Of a stretch of DNA of 57,356 nt, positions 44,023-53,800 are shown in pieces. The DNA comes from Bacteroidota bacterium. GTDB lineage: Bacteria > Bacteroidota > Bacteroidia > Palsa-965. The notes under the pieces were generated by a model. The model had not been told where the DNA came from. It saw only the letters and a program-made list of their open reading frames with translations, and searched no databases. The DNA is taken from assembly GCA_013289095.1 (NCBI GenBank), contig JABDAO010000008.1, forward strand, positions 1 to 57,356. Direction: 5' to 3'. A program made the translations under genes and the position numbers. The stretch's first letter is position 1; each line of letters begins with the position of its first letter.

Positions 44023-44044
44023 TCCCAAATCCCAAATCCTCAAT
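44023..44044 (-). repeat. GGGATTT-type motif between convergent genes
   Basis: On the minus strand, GAGGATTTGGGATTTGGGAT directly follows the stop of the 156-aa gene. Same family as 19695-19804 and 40667-40684. Confidence 0.75.
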
Positions 44045-44510
44045 CATCCTTGGGTTCGACTGCTTTCTGGAACCCCGCTTTTTTGGGTCTTATTTTGTTG
44101 GGGAACATGATATTGATAAGTTCGTCTTCGGTGGTAAGCATGGTTTGCGAAACACCTCCGATGATGGTAAACGGGCCATTGTATTTTAATTTTTTCTTGA
44201 TCTCTTCATAGCTACCATCCTCGCGTTTGATGTAATAGGCCATTACTACATTGCCCTTTACATCTACCTTCCCGTTAAAACACTGTCCGTTGGTGCCGCT
44301 TCGGAAGGTGATGATCACATCGGTATAGGTGCCATCGGCCACATCGTCGGCTCCGCGTTCTTCGAATTTTTTCAGCCATTTGAGGTAGCAATTGGGTTCT
44401 TCCACCGAAGTGGCCGGGGCCGGGGTTTGTGAAAAACAGCATACCGTTCCTATCAGATAGAGACACAGCAGACAAAGTCGGTTTTTTTTCATAAGGCTGA
44501 GATTGTTCAA
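44040..44510 (-). CDS. Small secreted hypothetical protein
   Basis: 156 aa, or 150 from Met7 (MKKNRLCLLCLYLIGTVCCFSQ), a clear signal peptide. The mature part (CYLKWLKKFEERGADDVADGTYTDVIITFRSG...) is soluble with a beta-rich centre and a basic C terminus. Family unknown. Convergent with the Omp85-like gene; its stop codon adjoins a GGGATTT repeat. Confidence 0.75.
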   Translation of the reverse strand: MNNLSLMKKNRLCLLCLYLIGTVCCFSQTPAPATSVEEPNCYLKWLKKFEERGADDVADGTYTDVIITFRSGTNGQCFNGKVDVKGNVVMAYYIKREDGSYEEIKKKLKYNGPFTIIGGVSQTMLTTEDELINIMFPNKIRPKKAGFQKAVEPKDD

Positions 44511-44598
44511 AAGGAACCGGCGTACAGCCCCTTAACAGGGGCACAATGTAGGAAAAAGCCGGGAGAGAAAAAAGGCGGTTGTGGAATACTGCCCGAGG

Positions 44599-45312
44599 TT
44601 AACGGAGTATGGACTGATTGTAAAGCGAAACAACCATGTGTGCATGACGGGTCCTGTCGAACTTGAAGGTGATTGCAACAGCAGCACAACCCACAGCGCC
44701 CAGCATCATAAATTCTCCGGTTTGCCGGGCAGAAGTGTTTGAAGCGGTGGCGGCAGGGCTTCCTCCGCGTCGTCGTCCGCCTCGTTTAGGGCCATTGGCG
44801 GCATATTCGTATAAGCCGGCAACAAACAGGATAGAACCGGCGATGAGCGCTCCGTTCTGGATCATCCGTTTTTCATCCACTTTTTTAATCAGGAGGTTTA
44901 CTTTCTTGTCATTTATTTTAGAAGCGAGGGCCAGCATATCGGTTTCACCAATAGCATGTTCGCGGTAATAATAATGTTTCCCAATAAGCTGTATGCTGAG
45001 GTCTTCTTTTTGAGGTTGCAGGATTGCCGGGAGAGGAACGGGGGGAGGTTGTATCGATTCGTACGACTCGGTGCGTCCTCCAGCGTAGATAATGGCCAGC
45101 AATTCCCAGGGCTTTACCACATACAGAGGGCCATCGGGAGAATCGCTTCGTTTGTAATGGATTTCGGCAGAATTAACTTCCAGGATTTTTGCAGGAATTT
45201 TCATCCCATCGCGTTTCACGATCGTATCCTGAGCGGAGAGACTATTCCCTGCAAATGCGAAAAGGATAAAAAGGAGGACGAGCGAAATACCTCGGTAAAA
45301 GCAAACAGACAT
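44599..45312 (-). CDS. Secreted/envelope protein, paralogue of the 41.3-kb gene
   Basis: 237 aa from the Met at 45312. That start gives a clean signal peptide (SLVLLFILFAFAGNSLSAQD) and leaves the -7 box (45352-45359) outside the gene, unlike the longer frame to 45354. The beta segment MKIPAKILEVNSAEIHYKRSDSPDGPLYVVKPWELLAIIYAGGRTE matches the 41.3-kb protein. A helical stretch, two hydrophobic helices and an RGGRRRGG patch between them follow. Function unknown. Confidence 0.75.
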   Translation of the reverse strand: MSVCFYRGISLVLLFILFAFAGNSLSAQDTIVKRDGMKIPAKILEVNSAEIHYKRSDSPDGPLYVVKPWELLAIIYAGGRTESYESIQPPPVPLPAILQPQKEDLSIQLIGKHYYYREHAIGETDMLALASKINDKKVNLLIKKVDEKRMIQNGALIAGSILFVAGLYEYAANGPKRGGRRRGGSPAATASNTSARQTGEFMMLGAVGCAAVAITFKFDRTRHAHMVVSLYNQSILR

Positions 45313-45351
45313 TGTAATCCAGGTTGTGTTTGTAGCCGAAAACGAACACGG

Positions 45352-45359
45352 CAAAGGTA
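45352..45359 (-). promoter_or_regulatory. -7 box for the 44.6-kb gene
   Basis: TACCTTTG on the minus strand, an exact TAnnTTTG match 40 bp before the ATG at 45312. A TTTG lies only 14 bp further upstream, closer than usual. Confidence 0.5.
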
Positions 45360-45384
45360 TACAATTCTTCTGACAAACAGGGTG

Positions 45385-46248
45385 TTAGCCCAGGTACGTC
45401 TTGAGGGTCTTGCTCCGGGATGTATTGCGTAAACGGCGGATGGCTTTTTCCTTGATCTGACGTACACGTTCGCGGGTCAGATCGTATTTTTCGCCTATCT
45501 CTTCCAGGGTAAAGCTGTGGTTGAACCCGATACCGTAGAACAATGTTACGATATCGCTTTCGCGTTCGGTCAGTGAAGAAAGCGCGCGTTTGATTTCTGT
45601 GCTGAGCGAGGAGGCCATCAGCTCATTGTCGGGTTGGGGGTCATCCGGATTGAAGAGTACATCCATCAGGCCCATTCCTTCTGTATTCTGAAACGGTGCA
45701 TCGGTAGATACGTGACGGTTCGAAATACCCATGGTGCTTTTAACCTCGGCTTCGGTCATTTCGAGCTCGGCTGCAATTTCACCTGCGCTTGCTTCACGTT
45801 CGAGTTTCTGCTCGAGGCTCACCAATGCTTTCTTGATTTTGTTCAGATCGCCGATCTTGTTGAGGGGCAGACGGATAACGCGCGATTGCTCGGCAATGGC
45901 CTGCATGATCGATTGGCGTATCCACCAGACAGCATACGAAATGAATTTGAAACCGCGGGTTTCGTCAAAACGTTTTGCCGCTTTGATCAGACCCAGATTA
46001 CCCTCGTTGATCAGATCGGAAAGGCTCAGACCATGATTCTGATATTGTTTGGCAACCGACACCACGAATCGGAGGTTGGCCATGGTCAGTTTCTCTAATG
46101 CCTGTTGATCGCCTTCGCGGATCTTTATCGTCAGGATTACTTCTTCTTCGGCCGATATCAGGCCATGTTTTGCAATTTCACTCAGGTATTTATCAAGTGA
46201 CGCGCTGTCACGACTGGTAATCGATTGACTTATTTTAAGTTGTCTCAT
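45385..46248 (-). CDS. rpoD: Primary sigma-70 factor
   Basis: 287 aa, the short primary sigma typical of Bacteroidota (no region 1.1). Region 1.2 is [15 protein letters not shown]. Region 2 is [58 protein letters not shown], with -10-type contacts. Region 3 is [29 protein letters not shown]. The region 4 HTH is [29 protein letters not shown]. It recognises the TTTG/TAnnTTTG promoters seen in this window. Monocistronic, with its own promoter. Confidence 0.96.
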   Translation of the reverse strand: MRQLKISQSITSRDSASLDKYLSEIAKHGLISAEEEVILTIKIREGDQQALEKLTMANLRFVVSVAKQYQNHGLSLSDLINEGNLGLIKAAKRFDETRGFKFISYAVWWIRQSIMQAIAEQSRVIRLPLNKIGDLNKIKKALVSLEQKLEREASAGEIAAELEMTEAEVKSTMGISNRHVSTDAPFQNTEGMGLMDVLFNPDDPQPDNELMASSLSTEIKRALSSLTERESDIVTLFYGIGFNHSFTLEEIGEKYDLTRERVRQIKEKAIRRLRNTSRSKTLKTYLG

Positions 46249-46356
46249 TGTGCAGTGTTAGCAGAAATTTTAGTGGTCAAAAAACAAAGAAATACAGAAC
46301 CCAGACAGATCCGGTATAAAACACTACAGGAACGAAGTCAAAGAGCAGCATTTTTG

Positions 46357-46364
46357 CAAAGGTA
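46357..46364 (-). promoter_or_regulatory. -7 box of rpoD
   Basis: TACCTTTG on the minus strand, an exact TAnnTTTG match followed by C, 109 bp before the ATG. The -33 region is not clear. Confidence 0.55.
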
Positions 46365-46570
46365 GTCTTTTATAGGTTCGAACCGGAGGAAATCGGTTGC
46401 GGATTTTAAAATCATTCTATTTGCTTGAAAATGAGTGGTTATCCTGTGGTCAGGGGTGGTTGATTCCGGCCGCCTCGTGGTATGTTCTGTGCTGCAATGA
46501 CCCCACGGGGTATCTCAACTGGAACCGTTACTTCCATCAAATCAATAACTGGCGTTTTTATCCTTCAGCT

Positions 46571-46640
46571 TGGATATGGGTTGTAGAAAAGTGTATTTCA
46601 ATTGAAGTACGTTGTATTTGAATTGAAAAAGGCTGTATTA
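46571..46640. repeat. Mini 21-bp array (two to three units)
   Basis: Units at 46592-46612 and 46613-46633 begin TGTATTTCAATTGAA and TGTATTTGAATTGAA; a third starts at 46634 (TGTATT). The centre TTCAATTGAA is palindromic. GTTGTAGAAAAGTGTATTTC (from 46580) closely resembles GTTGTAAAAAGGTGTATTGC at 14947, next to array 1. Confidence 0.6.
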
Positions 46641-46876
46641 CCCTTATCGCGAGTCTTTTCTCTCCCCAACCGTTTGGGCCAATCCTAAGATTAAAAAATA
46701 ATACAACAATGTAGCTAACAGCTTTTGATTCTGGACCCAACGAAGCCGTTAGATAGAATCTGAAGGGGAGGCCGCGCGCGCGGGATTGGCCCTTCGTCCG
46801 CCGCGGCATACGAAGCTAAGCGCAAAGCATGACATACGGGCATCAATTTGGAGAAGCTGAGACAGACTAACCGATC

Positions 46877-48853
46877 TCACTTTTTCTCCAGAATCAACAC
46901 AATCTTGTTAAAATCGGCCGAGGCGTCAATGACTTTACGGAAGGCTTCAAACTTATCGAGGGGATAGATGATCCGGCGGTAGTCTTCATCAATAATCACC
47001 TTTAACTGATTACCGGTGATGGAGCAGCTGGATTTGAACTCCATCGTACGCTCGTTGTTGTCGAGATCGAAAACATCGATATTGAGCGCATCGGTATTGT
47101 TGAGTTTATACCCATCGGGGATGGTGAGCGTTATTTCCCGGTAATAGCCGTGGTTAAAAGCGTTTTCGACATCGGTCTTGCGTATGTCTTCCTGATAAAG
47201 TTCGGCCTGGGGGCCGATGAGGGTCCCGATTTTAAAAAGGTATTTGTTGCCTGCTTTTTCGAGCGGTGCAGATGATTTCAGATCGCCTTCGAGTAGGAAG
47301 GGATTCACCAGGATTGATTTTTCGTCGGTATTGCTCACTTTGATATTGCTCACCGTACCATCCTTGCCCAGGATGCGGAGCATTTCCTCGCTCAGTTTTT
47401 TCTTGTCTTCATCGGGCAGGTAGCCGTAGATGGGTTGGTAACTCTGGGCTTCGTACCCGGTATAGCTTTGGCGGATGTGCATGTTGATGCCGCTGAAATC
47501 GGGTTCAAGGTTCACCTCTTCGTACAACCGATTATAGCTTGCGGTGTAGTCGGGTGCAGGTATGTTTTTGATCTTTGCAACCCCTGTTTCATAATCGCCT
47601 ATGCTTACTTTCTTGATAAAAAGGCCATCGGTATTTGTAAGACCGGCAGGTACAAATCCATAACGCATCAGGGCCTGGTCGGGGGCAATGAAATTCGATA
47701 CTTCCGGAAAATAGATGAGGTATTCGCTCAGGTAGTTCCAGGAATCGAATGCCCCGTCAAATTTTTTGAGGTTGCGGTCGCAGGTAAGCACTACCTGGCA
47801 ATCCACGCCGGCATCGGCAAAGAGGGCCATGTACAGCTTGATGAGACCGGTTGCGTTTGCATATTTGTTTTTGAGGATGCGTTCGACATCAAAATAATCT
47901 TCGCCTGTTTCTGTGCTTACCGCGATGGTTGTTTTTACGTAGCTTTCTATACTCCTGATTTTTTGTTCTGTACTGAGTTTGCCGAGGGCGAGTTGTTTTA
48001 TCAGATCATGGACTTTTGATTTTGCTTTGGAAGGGATGGTATACGAAGAGCTGTAATAGTTCTCGGCGGCATCGTTCCAGGTAAGCAGGCGTTTGCCCGG
48101 CTTGGCGGCGCTGTACGACAGTTTGTATTCAATACGCATCCTGTCTGAATCGTAAGCTGAATATTTTTCTTCCTTCAGGGCCGGGATAGATCCGGCCTTG
48201 CCGCAGAGCCTGATCTTTCCGGCAATTGAGCTGTCTTTCAAAAAATCAGGAAACTTGTTGTAGCACTTTGTTTCGAAGCAGAGGTTATCCGGGAAAACGA
48301 GGTCTATCCGCAGGTCTTTTCGGGGCGTTGTATATTGTACCTTCTCGGTGCCAAAGTACGAAGCTTGTTTGCGGAGTGTATAGATATACTCTATTTCACT
48401 GCCCAACTCGGCTCCTTCTACCGCAAAGATTTTAAAAGGTCCGCTGTTTTCAAAATTTTCGATGTCTTTTACATTGCTTTTGTCGAGGAGGGTGATCTTT
48501 CCTGCTTTTGAAATGGTCCGGGCCTGGAGGCCGATCAACTCCTGTGCCTCGCGCATTGAAATGTATATTTTGTTGTTCTCCTCAATGCCCTTGTCGGTGT
48601 TGAGATGTATTATTTTATGCACGGTCACAAACATGCAGAGTTCCCCTTTTTCGTTGTAGGCATATTCAATAAGCTTGTAGTCTTTCAGGATCAATTCGCT
48701 TTCTTTTGCCTCGGGTTCAGTAAGTGTATGTGGACGAGGGTCTTTGTCCCAGGTATAATTTTCGTATTCTTTTACTTTCACCTGGGCATTCAGCACCAGC
48801 GAGAAAATGGAGAGCAGGAAACAGAGCAAATACGTTTGCATAGCAAGGATCAA
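46877..48853 (-). CDS. DUF3857 / transglutaminase-like protein, apparently lacking the catalytic residues
   Basis: 658 aa; Met5 gives the better signal peptide (MQTYLLCFLLSIFSLVLNAQ). Residues about 45-250 match DUF3857 (beta-rich); about 290-400 is the transglutaminase-like core. Where an active member reads GDCKD, this one reads NKYANATGLIKLY (329-341), without Cys. Where the catalytic His should be, it reads WNYLSEYLIYF. It is therefore probably a non-catalytic relative. Directly downstream of the 655-aa paralogue that keeps the triad. Periplasmic or surface location inferred. Confidence 0.85.
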   Translation of the reverse strand: MILAMQTYLLCFLLSIFSLVLNAQVKVKEYENYTWDKDPRPHTLTEPEAKESELILKDYKLIEYAYNEKGELCMFVTVHKIIHLNTDKGIEENNKIYISMREAQELIGLQARTISKAGKITLLDKSNVKDIENFENSGPFKIFAVEGAELGSEIEYIYTLRKQASYFGTEKVQYTTPRKDLRIDLVFPDNLCFETKCYNKFPDFLKDSSIAGKIRLCGKAGSIPALKEEKYSAYDSDRMRIEYKLSYSAAKPGKRLLTWNDAAENYYSSSYTIPSKAKSKVHDLIKQLALGKLSTEQKIRSIESYVKTTIAVSTETGEDYFDVERILKNKYANATGLIKLYMALFADAGVDCQVVLTCDRNLKKFDGAFDSWNYLSEYLIYFPEVSNFIAPDQALMRYGFVPAGLTNTDGLFIKKVSIGDYETGVAKIKNIPAPDYTASYNRLYEEVNLEPDFSGINMHIRQSYTGYEAQSYQPIYGYLPDEDKKKLSEEMLRILGKDGTVSNIKVSNTDEKSILVNPFLLEGDLKSSAPLEKAGNKYLFKIGTLIGPQAELYQEDIRKTDVENAFNHGYYREITLTIPDGYKLNNTDALNIDVFDLDNNERTMEFKSSCSITGNQLKVIIDEDYRRIIYPLDKFEAFRKVIDASADFNKIVLILEKK

Positions 48854-50821
48854 TTAATTGTTTTTTTTGAGGATGATCGATTCATTGTAGGCCATGCTCA
48901 GTTTTTTGATCATCCGGTTCCAGGCGTCAAAGTCGGCGGGGGTGAGCATGAGTGTATTGAAGGTAATTGTTTTTGTCAGTATGATCCGGTTCTTTTCTGT
49001 CACATAGCGGATGTCAAAACCAAACCGGGGATCGGTAAAACGTGTGTTTTCGGGAACATACGTAGCCTTTGAGCCTGCAGGGATTTCGAGGGTGGTGCTG
49101 TATTGCTGGATGTACTTATAATTGAGCATCCGGTTTGTCTTGTGTTTCTGCTGATCGATCATCTCGTTCTGAAATGTTTTGTCGAGATTAAGGTTTACGT
49201 AGGTCTCGTCGGCGTTGACGGTTACATAGTCGGCGATGCTGAATTTATAATGAAGCAGCAGGTCTTGTTCGCGTTGATCGAGGTTTGAATAGGTGATCGA
49301 GTCGACCTGGAATTTGTTGTTTCCTTTGAGCAGATAACGTTTCAGGTATTTGGTCTTCTCTTCCTCGGTCATATTCTGCATGTTGTGCGAAAGACCGATC
49401 TTCCAGTATCCAGCGGCATCTACCATTCCCGATCCTTGGAGCTGTCCGTTTTGGAGGGTTATCACCACCCGGTCTGTCAGCTTGTTCACCGAGTCGGGTA
49501 TTTCGGGGACCTTGACGACTTCGAACGCATTTTCCCCCTTCGAGAGCATGGCTTCTTTTCCCTGAATCATGGATGTATGCAGACCCAGCGGGGCATATTT
49601 GCCGGTGCCATCGAGGAAGTAATAGGTGCCGTCGGCAATATAGGTTGCAATCATGTGGTTGCACGAAAGGGGCATGGGCACCTCGGCATAGGTGTAGGGT
49701 ATGTCGCGCGTTCCGATCCAGCAGAGGTATGCTTTGATTTTTGCCGCTCCGAGCATGGAAACAATGATGCTCGCCATATCCTTGCAATCGCCATACCGTT
49801 TGTCGCAGATGTTAGAAGCTTCGCGGGGTACAAAACCGCCCATCCCGTTTTCGAATGCTACGTATTTGATATTGTCCTGTACCCAGTAGAAGATCTTTTT
49901 CACCTTTTCCAATTCGGTAGCCTGGCCCCCGACAAGCGAGTCGACAATGTGTTGAAGATTTGCGTTTATTGTCTGGTTGACGTTTGCCACCATGGAGTGG
50001 TACCAGCGGTTAAGATCAGCCGGTGTTTCGAGCACCTGTGTTTTTTGTCCGTCAACCGTATAGTTGTTGATCCTGACGATGATGTGGGGTTCGTAATAAC
50101 GTATGTTCGGGCTGTCATCTTCTTCCTGGAACTTCTTTGTGTTTGAAGCAACCCAGGTATAGGTGGTGGTAGACCGGCCTTCTTTTTTTGTGAATTTGAT
50201 CCCGCTCTGGTCGGCTCCAAAAAGGGTATAGGTGAGTGAAACGTCTTTTGGGAAAGTAACCGAGAATCTGGATTCGACGCAAGGCACATACGAAGAAAAG
50301 AAAAAGTGCCCGAAAAAATGAGGCTCTTTGATTTCTTCGCGATAGGAAAGTACGGTACGGGCGCCCGGCTGGATGCCAGAGAAGGCAAAACTTTTTGCTT
50401 TGCTGTCGTCGTAAAAATTGCCTTCGCCGATATCATTCTTGTCGAGTATGTTGCGCACCTGTACGGTTTTAAACTTTTTTTTCTGGGGCACCAGGGTATA
50501 GGCTTCGATGTTTGAGATGATGTTGAAATAAGAATAGTAGATTGATTTCTCGCCGTAGATATTGGCCTTGTCGCTGAGCATGAGCATGTCTTCTGAAACA
50601 TCGGAGTATACTTTGAGCTTTCCGTCTTCAATCTTGAGTGTGGCATCCTCTGCGCGTTTCAGATAGACGGCGTTTTCGTCGGCATAATTTTTTTTGATCT
50701 GATCGAAATCATATTCCTGGGCCTGCATACGGGAGCAATCAACGCAACAGATGAAAAGCGTGATTGATAAAAGACATACAACGTTCAGTAAACCATTAGT
50801 TTTCACCATACAGGATGCCAT
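48854..50821 (-). CDS. DUF3857 / transglutaminase-domain protein with intact triad
   Basis: 655 aa; signal peptide about 8-35. DUF3857 domain at about 60-260. The transglutaminase core has C346 (RYGDCKDMAS), H389 (SCNHMIATY) and D404 (YYFLDGTGKYAP), the expected Cys-His-Asp triad. It may crosslink or hydrolyse proteins or amides in the envelope; the substrate is unknown. The start overlaps the end of the upstream MORN gene by 26 bp (14 bp if Met5 is used), and the stop directly adjoins the next paralogue. The three genes therefore form one operon. Confidence 0.9.
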   Translation of the reverse strand: MASCMVKTNGLLNVVCLLSITLFICCVDCSRMQAQEYDFDQIKKNYADENAVYLKRAEDATLKIEDGKLKVYSDVSEDMLMLSDKANIYGEKSIYYSYFNIISNIEAYTLVPQKKKFKTVQVRNILDKNDIGEGNFYDDSKAKSFAFSGIQPGARTVLSYREEIKEPHFFGHFFFSSYVPCVESRFSVTFPKDVSLTYTLFGADQSGIKFTKKEGRSTTTYTWVASNTKKFQEEDDSPNIRYYEPHIIVRINNYTVDGQKTQVLETPADLNRWYHSMVANVNQTINANLQHIVDSLVGGQATELEKVKKIFYWVQDNIKYVAFENGMGGFVPREASNICDKRYGDCKDMASIIVSMLGAAKIKAYLCWIGTRDIPYTYAEVPMPLSCNHMIATYIADGTYYFLDGTGKYAPLGLHTSMIQGKEAMLSKGENAFEVVKVPEIPDSVNKLTDRVVITLQNGQLQGSGMVDAAGYWKIGLSHNMQNMTEEEKTKYLKRYLLKGNNKFQVDSITYSNLDQREQDLLLHYKFSIADYVTVNADETYVNLNLDKTFQNEMIDQQKHKTNRMLNYKYIQQYSTTLEIPAGSKATYVPENTRFTDPRFGFDIRYVTEKNRIILTKTITFNTLMLTPADFDAWNRMIKKLSMAYNESIILKKNN

Positions 50822-53800
50822 AGAAATAGGTTTGCGTGTTCAGGATCGTACCTGTTTTATCAAATACTACAGTCTTGCCATGTTTATCATCCAGGTAATA
50901 GTTTTCGATGCGTTCGGGTTTTCCGTTTTCGGCGTAGTAGGTACACGTACCATCCCGTTTTCCATAATAATAATGTTCTTCGGTTTTCAATTGTCCGCCG
51001 GGGTAGTACCGCTGGAAGAGACCATTGCGGATGCCATTGGTGTAGTTTCCTCTTTCCCGGATCTTGCCTGAAACAAAGTATTCGGTAAGGAGTCCGGTAA
51101 CCTCACCATCCAGATACTGTTTTTCAACTGATTTGTTTCCGTTGGGGTACCACGCGGTCAGGTTTCCGGTGCCATTCTGGATGAGGATGTTTGGCGCCAT
51201 GGTTCCGTTTTTGTCGGTGTATGAATAAGAGAGCAGTTCATCCTCTTCAAAATTACGGACCGATTCAAGCACACCGCCTCCGTCTTCGCTGTAAGAAAGG
51301 ATGGTGCCTTCTGAACTTCCATCCTGCCAGAAGGATTCCTGTTCACGTTGTTTGTTTTCGTAATAGGTAATCACCTTTCCGTCCTGTTTTCCTTCATTGA
51401 AGTTTCCATCATACTCCAGGTTCCCGTTTTTGAAATATTTTTTGCAGGGGCCCTGGAGGGCTCCATTTTCGTATGTTTCGGTATATCGCAGACTTCCATC
51501 TTCATAATAGCAGGTCCATTTGCCGGTTTCCTTGCCCATCACCAGTGTGCCTTCCAGTTCTTTCTTGCCGGTTGGAAAGAAGAGGGTGTATGTTCCCTCT
51601 GCCGACCCGTTTTTGAATTTTCGCGATGCACGGGGCGAGTTGTTTGGATAAAGGGTGTTAAAGTCGCCTGTGCCGTTTTTGAGTTCTATCGTATACTTGG
51701 TTTTGCCTGTACTGTCGTACGACACACTCTTTCGCAAAATCTCATCCTGATAGTAATCAGCTGATTTGGGTTTTCCGTTGGGGTAGAAAAAATATTGCCA
51801 GCCGGTATTTTGACCATTTTCGAAATAATTGTGCGTCACCAGGTTTCCTTTTTCATCGTAGTAATACCAATCGCCTGTCTGATTGTCGTTTTTATACCAG
51901 CCGGCCCAGCTTGTTTTTCCGTTGGCATACCAGGAGTGGAAGGCTCCGTCTTTCAGCCCGTTGCTGAAATTGGTGCTCGATTCGAGGGTGTCTGTCGCAT
52001 ACCGTGTGGTTGTCAACCCGTTCAGGACATCATCTGCGAGGGCTTCGGTCTTGCTGAGTTTTCCGGTTGCCGAATAGTACTTCCAGGCGCCTGTTTTCTT
52101 GCTGTTTTCGAATTTGCCTTCGGCCTGTTTGTTGCCGTTGATATAGCGGTAATCGGCAATCAGTTTTTTGTCTTTCAGTTTTCCTTCGGTGGTCACCTTT
52201 CCGGTTTTATCAAAATCGCGGTAGGCGATGAAAGAGCCGTTTTTGTATTCCTGTTCAAAATTCGGACGTCCGTAGGAGTCGAATGAATTTAATTTCCCGT
52301 TCAGATCGCCATGTTCATCAAAGTTTTTTTCTTCGCTCAGTTTTCCGTTTCGGTAATAAAACTTCCAGGGGCCTGTGGCATTTCCGGAAGCTGTAAACTC
52401 ACCTTCTTTTTCGAGGTTGCCGTTGTTGAAATAATAGCTCCATTTTCCCGAAGGGTTGTTTTCCTGGTCCAGGCCTTTGCATTTGATGGCGCCATTGCGG
52501 AAGTATTCAATATAATCGCCCGTCTTTTTTCCGGCAGCATAGGTGCAGGTAAATTCTGTTTCTCCCGAGTTGTAGTAACCTTTGAATGGCCCGCTGAGTT
52601 CATTGTCCAGATACGTCATTTCGTACTGTTTTGCCCCGTTGGCAAAGAAGTAGGCGCCCGGGCCTTGCTTTTTTCCGTTTGTGAAATGAAGTTTTATTTC
52701 CGGGTTTCCCGAGCTGTAGAAGCTGGTATAATCGCCTTCTTCTTTGTCCGCCAGATAGGTCATCTCCGAGCTAAGGTCGCCGGAGCGTGCGTATAGTTTT
52801 GTCATTCCATCGCGTAAGCCGGTCTTGAACGAGGCTGTTTCTTTTATTCCTCCATTATCGTAATACCAATTCCATTGCCCTGTCTTGTTTCCATCCTGAT
52901 CATAGGTTCCCTGGGCTTCGAGCACCCCATTCTCCGTAAATACCTTCCAGGGGCCTATTGCTTTTTTGTTTTCATTTTCATTTCCGATGGCCTGAATACT
53001 GTGGTCGTCATAATGCCAGACCGAATAGCTTTTTTGTTCACCATGTTCGGAAGCCTCTATCCTGGCCCTTTTCGCGTTGATGGTCAGGGTGGCCCAATCG
53101 GTGAATGCATCAATTTTTGATTTTTTCTTCCGGCTCCATTTTTTCATATCATCGGTAGCTACTGACCCCATGGAATAATAGACGAAGGGTTCAAAATAAC
53201 CATTGCTGAAAAGTTGGGTAAAGAATGGAACATAATATTGAGACACGAATCCCTTGTCGTTTTTGTTATAGGTCAGTTTTTCGAGCAAGACCTGTACCTG
53301 CTTTACAAGATCGTAGGTGAGTTTTGTTTTTGATTTGTAGCGTTTGTTCAATGCTATTTTTGAACGGATGATGTCTTCCACATCCGAGAAATCATCGACG
53401 CCTGTGGATGCTGTCAAGGCCCCTTTGGTGAGATCCAGCTCATTTTCGCCCCGTACAATTTTTTCGAGCATCAGCACCATGTCTTTGGCGCTTTTTGAAT
53501 CGGGGTCGATGATGAGGTACATTTCTGTGGCCAGTATGCCCGGCACCAGTTTGTTTTGTTCCAAAAAGATGACACCGAGCTTGAGGTGGCTTCTGGCATG
53601 ATAGGGGTTTAATGAAATCGATTTTTCGAGCGAGGCAATGGCATCGTCGGGGTGTTTGAGGTTGCGCTGACAAACGGCCAGGTTATAATAGAGCAGGCTG
53701 ACATAGGGGTATTTGAGAATGGCTTCTTTGAACACAACCATGGCTTCCTCATTTTTTTCCATCCCGATGAGCGAAATGCCAAGCAGATTGTAAAAGGTTG

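Larger units (their letters stand above)
46249..46876. other. Gene-free gap between rpoD and the DUF3857 operon
   Basis: About 630 bp. Holds the rpoD leader and promoter, the mini 21-bp array (46592-46640), and a (CG)n patch CCGCGCGCGCGGG at about 46772. The frame at 46397-46621 has no family resemblance. Confidence 0.5.
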
